In this document: positions 1 to 4,514 of the stretch, one piece after another
How positions within the stretch are numbered: the stretch's first letter is position 1
Layout: each line of letters starts with the position of its first letter
From: Gammaproteobacteria bacterium
Lineage (GTDB): Bacteria > Pseudomonadota > Gammaproteobacteria > DAOWEP01
Reading direction: 5' to 3'
NCBI GenBank assembly: GCA_030638455.1
Contig: DAOWEP010000141.1
Span: 1 to 7,232 of the forward strand
DNA: 7,232 nucleotides
Notes under the pieces: model-generated
The model's database searches: none
What the model saw: only the letters and a program-made list of their open reading frames with translations
Told to the model about the DNA's origin: nothing
Translations under genes and position numbers: made by a program

Positions 1-255
1 ACGCCGCAGGCGGTTCCAGCCCCTCAGTCGATATCTGAGTCCCAGCAGGGAAGTGGAAAAAATGTTAATATAAATAAAAGTAAGCCGGCAAAGCGTCAGT
101 CAGAACAGGGTTCTATATCGGAAGGACAACAGCCCAGGTTTATAGCACCGCCAATCCGGTTGCCATTTGGGGATGTTGGGTCTCCTGACTCGTCAGACGC
201 TAATAGCTCGGGTGTTACTAACAAGAACACCCAATCTTCCGGGGATCAGCCATGA
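1..255 (+). CDS. motD: C-terminal tail of probable flagellar stator protein MotD (partial, 5' end outside window)
   Basis: An open frame runs from base 1 to a TGA at 253-255 and gives 84 residues. They are rich in Gln, Ser, Pro and Asn and look unstructured, with one hydrophobic basic patch (Pro-Pro-Ile-Arg-Leu-Pro, bases 148-165). No peptidoglycan-binding (OmpA-like) core is visible; it would lie upstream of the window. The call rests mainly on synteny: in polar-flagellated gammaproteobacteria the gene just before this type of parA is motD, a MotB-like stator subunit anchored in the inner membrane that binds peptidoglycan and works with MotC to drive rotation. MotB/MotD proteins often end in a disordered tail. 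The stop overlaps the next start (ATGA, 252-255), which implies translational coupling. It could be a different protein, since the tail alone is not diagnostic. Confidence 0.55.
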   Translation, partial: TPQAVPAPQSISESQQGSGKNVNINKSKPAKRQSEQGSISEGQQPRFIAPPIRLPFGDVGSPDSSDANSSGVTNKNTQSSGDQP

Positions 256-1046
256 AAGTCTGGACAGTAGCTAATCAAAAAGGAGGTGTAGGCAAGACCA
301 CGACGGCGGTCACGCTGGGTGGGACCTGTGCCTCAAGGGGAGAGAATACATTATTGGTCGACCTGGATCCGCACGGTTCTCTAACGGCATATTTTGGGTA
401 TGATCCGGAAACTATCCAGTCCAGTAGTTATGATTTGTTTCAGAGTGAAAGTGTAACGGAAGCAAGTGTTCGATCACTACTCCGAGAGACAGGCGTGGAC
501 CATTTGCATGTGCTACCTGCGTCAGTTGCACTGGCAACACTTGATCGTCAGTTGGGAACCAAAAGTGGCATGGGGCTGGCAGTTTCCAATGCCGTCAAAA
601 CAATTGCAGATGATTTTGACTATGTGTTGCTTGATTGTCCTCCAATGATGGGGGTGTTAATGGTTAATGCGCTGGCGGCATGTGATCACTTAATTATTCC
701 CGTGCAAACAGAGTTTTTGGCCATTAAAGGCATGGAGCGTATGCTGCATACCTTGCAAATGATAGAGCGTGCAAAAAAACTCCATATACCCTTTACTATT
801 TTACCTACCATGTTTGACCGTCGTACTCGTGCATCTATTGATAGCCTGCAGTTATTGAATGACAAGTTTGGTGAGAACCTCTGGGAGTCACTTATACCTA
901 TTGATACACGTTTTCGTGAGGCAAGTGCTAACGGAAAACCTCTGAGTCATTATCAACCGAGTTCGAGAGGTGCGCAGGCATACCGTGAGTTGCTGGAGTA
1001 CTTGTTGGAAGGTGCGCATGAATCAGAACACAGGATGACGCTATGA
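252..1046 (+). CDS. parC: ParA-family ATPase of the chemotaxis locus (ParC type, polar array positioning)
   Basis: This 264-residue cytoplasmic P-loop ATPase has the deviant Walker A motif KGGVGKTT at residues 10-17, with signature Lys10 and catalytic Lys15. It has a switch-like segment VDLDPHGS at 36-43 and a Walker B strand YVLLDCPP at 124-131 with Asp128. Length and motifs are those of a ParA/MinD-class ATPase without an N-terminal DNA-binding extension. In Vibrio the homologue ParC recruits chemotaxis arrays to the flagellated pole; in Pseudomonas the same gene sits between motD and a CheW-like gene. The position here, after the putative motD and before a ParP-like gene with 4-base overlaps on both sides, supports that role over plasmid or chromosome partition, and no parB or parS is seen. 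It is often annotated simply as ParA family protein. The ATG at 252 is supported by the overlap, and a GGGG stretch about 8 bases upstream is a modest ribosome binding site. Confidence 0.93.
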   Translation: MKVWTVANQKGGVGKTTTAVTLGGTCASRGENTLLVDLDPHGSLTAYFGYDPETIQSSSYDLFQSESVTEASVRSLLRETGVDHLHVLPASVALATLDRQLGTKSGMGLAVSNAVKTIADDFDYVLLDCPPMMGVLMVNALAACDHLIIPVQTEFLAIKGMERMLHTLQMIERAKKLHIPFTILPTMFDRRTRASIDSLQLLNDKFGENLWESLIPIDTRFREASANGKPLSHYQPSSRGAQAYRELLEYLLEGAHESEHRMTL

Positions 1047-2023
1047 CTTCAAGCGGCAATAAAAAACAGAAAAATTTGCTGGATCATAAACTGGCTCTTC
1101 ATTCATATCTGGATGATCTATTACAGGAAATTCCGGATACGAAAGAATCCCGGTCTGTTCCAGCTAGTGAACCTGACCACAGGGATAACTCTGATTTAAA
1201 GAATAACGCTGGTTCAAGTAGTAAACATGGGCTAGTCCGTAAGAAGGAAAAGCAAGTTCAGGAACAGGACGTGCAGATGCTAACAAGGCAACGGCCGGAT
1301 CTTTATTCTGTTTCGAATCCAGTGTCAAAGCCAGTGCCAAAGCCAGAACCAAAACAGGAATCCAGGCAGGAGCTACAGCAAGGCCCTCAGCATGTCATGG
1401 ATATGCCGGTATTGCGGGAGTTTCTGCAGATTGACGCGCCTGCTTCTGTTGTTGAGGCAGAAGCAAAGGTAGAGACGGAAGCAAAGATTGAAGCTAGTGC
1501 AGAAGTTCATGTAGAGAGTAAACATAAAACTCAACCATGGGATGAAAATGGTGTTCCGGACTGGGCGCAGGAAAGGTTCAAGTGTCTATTGTTTAAGGTT
1601 GCAGGAATATCATTGGCAGTACCATTGGTGAAGCTGAATGGTGTCGTCTCCTGGGATGGAAAGGTTACCTCTATACCTGGCTACTCCAGATCATTTCTCG
1701 GAGTTATGCGTCATCAGGGAAGGAACGTTAAGGTGGTGGACACCGCACAGGTTGTGCTCCCTGAGAAGCAGCAAGAGGGTATCTTGTTGCCGCCGGAGCA
1801 GAGGCTGAAAAATGTGATACTGGTGGATAACTGTAACTGGGGTTTGGCCTGCGATGGTATTGGTGAAGTCATTACTTTGGATAAGGAAGAAGTGCGCTGG
1901 AGAACGTCGAAGGGCAAGCTAAAATGGCTATCAGGAACGGTTCTACAGCATTTGTGTGCCTTGCTGGAGGTAGACGCATTTACCCGCCTGCTAACAGAAG
2001 GTCAAGAACACCAGGTTCCTTAG
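1043..2023 (+). CDS. parP: ParP-like protein: conserved N-terminal motif, low-complexity linker and C-terminal CheW-like domain
   Basis: The 326-residue product has three parts. Residues about 10-32 hold a short helical motif (ALHSYLDDLLQEIP), which I take to be the family's N-terminal contact region. Residues about 33-175 are a charged, Pro/Lys/Glu/Gln-rich linker. It contains a PVSK-PVPK-PEPK repeat at 93-104 and three six-residue Glu/Ala/Lys units at 138-155. Residues about 178-320 form a CheW-like domain (starting RFKCLLFKVAG; later GVMRHQGRNVKVVDT and a WGLACDGIGEV segment). In Vibrio, ParP binds ParC through its N-terminal part and enters the array through this C-terminal domain, contacting CheA and receptors; extending that to this protein is inference. 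The start overlaps the parC stop (ATGA), so the two are probably made together. An alternative label is simply chemotaxis protein CheW-like. It is too long and too divergent to be the main CheW, which is encoded just downstream. Confidence 0.88.
   Translation: MTSSGNKKQKNLLDHKLALHSYLDDLLQEIPDTKESRSVPASEPDHRDNSDLKNNAGSSSKHGLVRKKEKQVQEQDVQMLTRQRPDLYSVSNPVSKPVPKPEPKQESRQELQQGPQHVMDMPVLREFLQIDAPASVVEAEAKVETEAKIEASAEVHVESKHKTQPWDENGVPDWAQERFKCLLFKVAGISLAVPLVKLNGVVSWDGKVTSIPGYSRSFLGVMRHQGRNVKVVDTAQVVLPEKQQEGILLPPEQRLKNVILVDNCNWGLACDGIGEVITLDKEEVRWRTSKGKLKWLSGTVLQHLCALLEVDAFTRLLTEGQEHQVP
1319..1354 (+). repeat. Three tandem 12-bp units in the parP linker
   Basis: CCAGTGTCAAAG, CCAGTGCCAAAG and CCAGAACCAAAA follow one another in frame and encode PVSK, PVPK and PEPK. 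This is an imperfect tandem repeat within the disordered linker, likely to vary in copy number between strains. Confidence 0.8.
1454..1507 (+). repeat. Three degenerate 18-bp units in the parP linker
   Basis: Three in-frame 18-base units encode EAEAKV, ETEAKI and EASAEV (residues 138-155). The alternating charge and alanine suggest a short helical or extended spacer before the CheW-like domain. Confidence 0.65.
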
Positions 2024-2042
2024 ATACATATCGGGAAGAGAC

Positions 2043-2147
2043 GTGGTAGATCAGCGTATAATCACTTACGCATACGCTTTGCTGAGGATCTTCAGGGTAG
2101 TCCCGGATTATCAGCAACGGCATCCCAATGGTCGTCCTGCTTCATAA
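2043..2147 (+). CDS. Possible 34-residue small ORF (GTG start), unknown function
   Basis: A GTG at 2043 opens a 34-codon frame ending in TAA at 2145-2147. A purine-rich GGGAAGAG at 2033-2040 could act as its ribosome binding site, with GGGA lying 6 bases from the start. The product is basic with a hydrophobic, tyrosine-rich first half (about ITYAYALLRIF) and a polar Pro/Arg/Asn tail. A perfect inverted repeat follows 10 bases after the stop. The frame stays open upstream only to a TAA at 1992, inside parP. It resembles no family I recognise. It may be a real small protein, the remnant of a longer gene, or chance; a frame of this length is not significant by itself. Confidence 0.25.
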   Translation: MVDQRIITYAYALLRIFRVVPDYQQRHPNGRPAS

Positions 2148-2157
2148 TCCACTATCA

Positions 2158-2186
2158 TGAATTGAGGTGTTTCTCCTTTCAATTCA
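2158..2186. repeat. Perfect 8-bp inverted repeat (stem-loop) after parP
   Basis: TGAATTGA at 2158-2165 pairs exactly with TCAATTCA at 2179-2186 across a 13-base loop. No T-run follows on the plus strand, so it is not a classic intrinsic terminator. It could be an operator, a processing site or the end of a lost element. Confidence 0.6.
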
Positions 2187-2289
2187 CTATTTATACTACG
2201 GTTGATTTTCTGGAAATGGCATGAAATATGCAATAACAGGGTTATTACCTGGTAGAGAGTCAAAAAATCGACCATAATTTTTATGAATG

Positions 2290-2318
2290 TTGCAGTTGTT
2301 GATACGCTAAGATTTATA
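2290..2318 (+). promoter_or_regulatory. Weak sigma70-like promoter candidate for cheW
   Basis: TTGCAG at 2290-2295 and TTTATA at 2313-2318 are separated by 17 bases and lie about 50 bases upstream of the cheW start. The -10 box matches the consensus poorly. No sigma28-like or sigma54-like motif was found in the gap. The main reason to propose a promoter is that 347 bases separate cheW from the upstream operon. Confidence 0.2.
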
Positions 2319-2370
2319 TGCAGAAATTGGTAGATATTTTCCATGAGAAATTAAATAGAGGAAAAAGACA

Positions 2371-2847
2371 ATGAGCCAGGTAGTAGATAATAAAGAAGAT
2401 GAAATAATACAATGGGTTACGTTTCGTCTGGATAACGAGGTCTATGGCATAAACGTAATGCAGGTACAGGAAGTTCTCAGGGTTACTGAAATAGCCCCTG
2501 TACCAGGTGCACCAGATTACGTAATGGGGATTATTAATTTGCGTGGAAATGTTGTCACCGTGATCGAAACACGCAAGCGATTTGGGCTGCAATCAGGTGA
2601 AATTGATGATTCAACACGGATTGTGATTGTCGAGGCAGATGGAAATGTAGTAGGGATCCTGGTGGATGCAGTGGCAGAGGTAGTCGACCTGAAACGTTCT
2701 GAAATAGAGTCATCGCCAAATGTAGGGAATGAGGAAAGCTCAAAATATATAGATGGCGTGGCCTCGTACAATGATAACCTGCTTATTTTGGTGGACATTA
2801 ACAAATTATTATCGACTGAGGAATGGATGGAGCTATCAGCAATGTAG
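2371..2847 (+). CDS. cheW: Chemotaxis coupling protein CheW
   Basis: This 158-residue cytoplasmic adaptor links methyl-accepting receptors to the CheA kinase in chemosensory arrays. The whole protein is one CheW domain: a first strand QWVTFRLDNEVYGI (14-27), then VMQVQEVLR (29-37), PVPGAPDYVMGIINLRGNVV (43-62) with the receptor- and CheA-contacting NLRG turn at 56-59, then TRKRFGL (67-73), and a last part containing GILVDAVAEVVDL and LLILVDINKLL. Length and motifs fit the main CheW of polar-flagellated gammaproteobacteria. The start is supported by an AGAGGA-type ribosome binding site at 2358-2363. Its partner for array assembly is probably the ParP-like protein encoded upstream, whose C-terminal domain has the same fold. 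The next small gene follows almost at once, so they are likely cotranscribed. Confidence 0.96.
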   Translation: MSQVVDNKEDEIIQWVTFRLDNEVYGINVMQVQEVLRVTEIAPVPGAPDYVMGIINLRGNVVTVIETRKRFGLQSGEIDDSTRIVIVEADGNVVGILVDAVAEVVDLKRSEIESSPNVGNEESSKYIDGVASYNDNLLILVDINKLLSTEEWMELSAM

Positions 2848-2865
2848 GTGACATCCAGTAACGAT

Positions 2866-3045
2866 ATGGCAGATGTGCCGGATATAAATTCGTTGAAACC
2901 GATTTGGCCAACACGGCCAGATGAAAAAACTGTCAGGCGAAGACGTCAGACGGAAGAGGGGAATAGCGAAGAGAAAAAACGCGAGAAAGAAAATGATAAA
3001 AATAAAGGGAACGCTGGTGATGGGCATCTGGATGAGTATGTATGA
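2866..3045 (+). CDS. Small, highly charged conserved-looking protein between cheW and the DUF2802 gene
   Basis: From ATG 2866 the product has 59 residues. An in-frame GTG at 2848, directly after the cheW stop, would add six. Neither start has a good ribosome binding site, so coupling to cheW is likely and the start is uncertain. It has three zones: an N-terminal motif DINSLKPIWPTRP, a very charged Arg/Lys/Glu middle (RRRR, then an EEKKREKENDKNK run) probably helical or disordered, and a C-terminal GHLDEYV. I recall similar short proteins with a LKPxWPxRP start and an H-[LI]-D-E-Y-x end beside cheW in other gammaproteobacteria, but I cannot search to prove it. There is no signal peptide or membrane segment. 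Its function is unknown; the position suggests a role in the array or motor. The stop overlaps an ATG (ATGA, 3042-3045). Confidence 0.62.
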   Translation: MADVPDINSLKPIWPTRPDEKTVRRRRQTEEGNSEEKKREKENDKNKGNAGDGHLDEYV

Positions 3046-3125
3046 AACGAATGTGTATGAAGCATGTATTTATGAAAGATGGTTGTTACGTGCAGTATGA
3101 ACAGGAAGATAATGTTGGTAGATAG
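3042..3125 (+). CDS. Possible 27-residue small ORF, overlapping the preceding stop
   Basis: An ATG at 3042 shares an ATGA with the stop of the charged small protein. The frame runs 27 codons to TAG at 3123-3125. The product is rich in Met, Cys and Tyr (it begins MKRMCMKHVFMKDGCYV) and ends in an acidic tail. The same ATGA coupling is used at three firm gene junctions in this window, which is the only reason to take it seriously. There is no family resemblance, and chance is a fair explanation. Confidence 0.2.
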   Translation: MKRMCMKHVFMKDGCYVQYEQEDNVGR

Positions 3126-3181
3126 TTGGTTTGCAAGATAATTAGCAAGCAGAAATAAAGGTTTTGACTGAGGGTAGTGAG

Positions 3182-3583
3182 ATGAATCTGGATAATTTGG
3201 TAATTGTATTGTTGATTGTACTAATGGCAAGTGTTTTTGCATCTATTTATGCATTAGTTTCGGTCATGCAGTTACGAAAACATTTTAGAAATTCAGACAC
3301 TGTTGAGTCCAGGTTGGTAGGCCTGCAAAATGATATTCGTGCGCTTACTGCCGGTGCGGCTGGTCTTGGGAAAAAATTACATAGTCTTGAAAGTGGATCA
3401 CGCAGGGTGCAGGAGCGCCAGAACCAGATTGAGGTCAATAAATCTGACGGGCGTCCTTATGAACAGGCAATTCGTATGGCACAAAACGGTGCCAGTGTTG
3501 ATGAGTTAATGACTGTTTGTGAGTTCAGCAGGAGCGAAGCTGAATTGATCGTAATGATGCATCGTCTGGATAAAGCAGGTTAA
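3182..3583 (+). CDS. DUF2802 family protein, single membrane-spanning, of the motility locus
   Basis: The protein has 133 residues from ATG 3182. An in-frame TTG at 3164 would add six, but GAGGG at 3170-3174 sits 7 bases before the ATG, so I chose the ATG. Residues about 6-29 (LVIVLLIVLMASVFASIYALVSV) form one membrane helix. A heptad-like helical segment follows at about 40-85 (VESRLVGLQNDIRAL onward). The C-terminal part contains PYEQAIRMAQNGASVDEL and CEFSRSEAELIVMMHRL, the pattern typical of DUF2802: a small helical module resembling a helix-turn-helix. Its function is not established, but the family regularly sits just after cheW in polar flagellar loci (for example in Pseudomonas). The likely topology is a short periplasmic N-terminus with the coiled coil and the C-terminal module in the cytoplasm. 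Confidence 0.87.
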   Translation: MNLDNLVIVLLIVLMASVFASIYALVSVMQLRKHFRNSDTVESRLVGLQNDIRALTAGAAGLGKKLHSLESGSRRVQERQNQIEVNKSDGRPYEQAIRMAQNGASVDELMTVCEFSRSEAELIVMMHRLDKAG

Positions 3584-3668
3584 GTATAGCTGTAGTACAG
3601 GATTCAGGGATAATAATTACAACCTGGATTCTATCAAAATGTGCGGCAGTCTAGATGCACTTAACTTT

Positions 3669-3692
3669 TGCTGGTAAAGCCAGCATAGGAGG
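3669..3692 (+). promoter_or_regulatory. Hairpin abutting a consensus Shine-Dalgarno site
   Basis: TGCTGG at 3669-3674 pairs perfectly with CCAGCA at 3680-3685 across loop TAAAG. The consensus ribosome binding site AGGAGG (3687-3692) begins one base after the stem, 4 bases before ATG 3697. A stem this close to the site could alter ribosome access or protect the mRNA end. The AGGAGG also settles the start of the downstream gene. Confidence 0.5.
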
Positions 3693-3696
3693 CAAT

Positions 3697-3939
3697 ATGA
3701 GTAAAGATATATGTATTTCAGATGTTATCGTTCATCTTCATCCAAAAGCTTATCGTGATGATAAGGATCAGATTGAAGATGATCTTCGGTCGCATGAGGG
3801 CGTGCTTTCTGTTCACTTCAATAAGCCGGATCGCCCACATGCTGTTCTAGTGGCATACGATCTTGATGCCGTTAGTTCACAAGATGTACTGGCTGAAGTC
3901 AGGAAAAGCGACAGATTGGCGATGATGGCAGGCATGTAA
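3697..3939 (+). CDS. Small HMA-like (heavy-metal-associated fold) protein lacking the CxxC motif
   Basis: The protein has 80 residues from ATG 3697, chosen over an in-frame ATG at 3655 because AGGAGG lies just before it. The pattern fits a ferredoxin-like beta-alpha-beta-beta-alpha-beta fold: strand ISDVIVHLHP (8-17), helix DDKDQIEDDLRSHEGV (21-36), strands LSVHFNKP and HAVLVAYDLD (37-58), and helix SQDVLAEVRKS (61-71). The EGVLSV...AVLVAYD...VLAEVR pattern is that of HMA domains. The loop that should carry the metal ligands reads HLHPKAYRDD and has no Cys pair. The only Cys (residue 6) lies before the first strand. Copper or zinc delivery through the usual site is therefore not supported; a protein-protein or regulatory role is possible. 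It is the last plus-strand gene before the convergent fliK cluster. Its link to motility is only by position. Confidence 0.7.
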   Translation: MSKDICISDVIVHLHPKAYRDDKDQIEDDLRSHEGVLSVHFNKPDRPHAVLVAYDLDAVSSQDVLAEVRKSDRLAMMAGM

Positions 3940-3991
3940 TCTCACCGCTTTATCACTAATAATAAATATAAAGTAAGGGGGAGAGATTGTT

Positions 3992-4019
3992 CTTATGCTC
4001 GGTGACGACCGAACATAAG
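3992..4019. repeat. Strong stem-loop in the convergent intergenic region
   Basis: CTTATG (3992-3997) pairs with CATAAG (4014-4019), and TCGGT (3999-4003) with ACCGA (4008-4012), separated by one C/A mismatch and closed by loop GACG. That makes 11 base pairs. It lies 52 bases after the HMA-like gene and about 130 bases past the end of the minus-strand operon. It lacks a T-tract on either side, so it is not a textbook intrinsic terminator. It may stabilise mRNA 3' ends or assist termination in both directions. Confidence 0.55.
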
Positions 4020-4044
4020 TGCATACTCCTTAACTACTAAACTT

Positions 4045-4063
4045 CCAGGGCCTTTTTGCCCGG
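4045..4063. terminator. Weak hairpin, possible terminator part of the flhB-like/fliK operon
   Basis: GGGC (4048-4051) pairs with GCCC (4058-4061) around a CTTTTT loop. It is extended by CC/GG with one bulged A. It lies about 90 bases past the FlhB-like stop on the minus strand. No T-run follows it on either strand, so termination activity is uncertain. Confidence 0.25.
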
Positions 4064-4151
4064 CTGAATATCATTCATTAAGGTTTGTTTGGGATATCTT
4101 TTATATGTAGATTTCCAGGTCAATCCTATATTGATCTCGTGTATAAGGAAT

Positions 4152-4514
4152 TCAGGAAAGATCATCAGGAGAAGACAATTTTGCGTTATTTGATGGTTGA
4201 GTGTCTTTTCCGCTTTGATCCTTTTTACTCTGGTATTCGGGTATTGCACAAACCCTTCCTGCCAATATATATGAAAATGCTATTATCTCGGCGACCGTAA
4301 CATACAGGGCGCGCGGGATTTCTTCTCCAAGTTCGATTTGTGACAATATCTGTGCCAGCACAGTGTCTTCATGTAATGGTATATCATGTTCTTCAGCAAT
4401 TGCACGGATTCTCTCTGCAATATCATCTTCACCCTTGGCAGTTACGCGGGGTGCATTCTTGCCGTCATACTGGAGTGCAACCGCAATATCAGGCTTGTCG
4501 GTTTCTTCGGTCAT
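4152..4514 (-). CDS. FlhB-like protein (stand-alone C-terminal cytoplasmic domain of the FlhB/YscU export switch family)
   Basis: The 120-residue cytoplasmic protein matches only the cytoplasmic domain of FlhB. IAVALQYDGKNAPRVTAKGEDD (about 10-31) corresponds to the segment just after FlhB's autocleavage site. IAERIRAIAEEHDIPLHED (32-50) and LGEEIPRALYVTVAEIIAFSY (62-82) follow. There are no membrane helices and no NPTH cleavage motif; the N-terminus reads TEETDKPD instead. It is therefore not the export gate itself but the separate FlhB-like family found in many flagellates, sometimes called FlhB2 or FhlB, and usually annotated as an EscU/YscU/HrcU family switch protein. Such proteins can partly replace the FlhB C-terminal domain. 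The tail after about residue 92 is polar and probably disordered. The start overlaps the fliK stop (ATGA on the minus strand), so it is coupled to fliK, the ruler protein that acts on this very domain. Confidence 0.9.
   Translation of the reverse strand: MTEETDKPDIAVALQYDGKNAPRVTAKGEDDIAERIRAIAEEHDIPLHEDTVLAQILSQIELGEEIPRALYVTVAEIIAFSYILAGRVCAIPEYQSKKDQSGKDTQPSNNAKLSSPDDLS

Larger units (their letters stand above)
2024..2370. other. 347-base gap interrupting the chemotaxis operon
   Basis: No recognised gene lies between parP and cheW, although these genes usually lie close together in related loci. The first half (2024-2150) is visibly less AT-rich than the second and has a short open plus-strand frame. 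The second half is AT-rich, with an inverted repeat at 2158-2186, a small hairpin AATAAC-agg-GTTATT at 2232-2246, a weak promoter candidate and the cheW ribosome binding site. It could be a decayed insertion or a real internal regulatory region. I could not identify transposase sequence in any frame. Confidence 0.6.

Noticed and set aside
252..2023. Plasmid or chromosome ParAB partition system
   Set aside because: The ATPase is partnered by a CheW-like protein, not a ParB, no parS-like repeats are seen, and the neighbours are motility genes.
2024..2160. Insertion sequence remnant with transposase end
   Set aside because: I translated this stretch by hand on both strands and found no transposase motif and no paired terminal repeats with target duplication. 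It is kept only as a hypothesis in the findings.
3164..3181. TTG start for the DUF2802 gene
   Set aside because: The purine-rich site before it is only 2 bases away, while ATG 3182 has GAGGG at a proper distance.
3697..3939. Copper chaperone or metal-resistance gene
   Set aside because: The metal-binding CxxC is missing and no transporter or metal regulator lies nearby.
3995..4018. Seven-codon ORF (ATG to TAA) preceded by a G-rich purine stretch, inside the large stem-loop
   Set aside because: It looks like a leader peptide, but no gene follows on the plus strand for it to regulate, and so short a frame is expected by chance.
4037..4249. 70-codon minus-strand frame overlapping the end of the FlhB-like gene
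   Set aside because: It overlaps a well-supported gene in another frame, has no ribosome binding site that stands out and no family resemblance.
4152..4514. Truncated flhB pseudogene
   Set aside because: The frame is intact and coupled to fliK, and stand-alone FlhB-like proteins of this length are a known family in flagellated bacteria.
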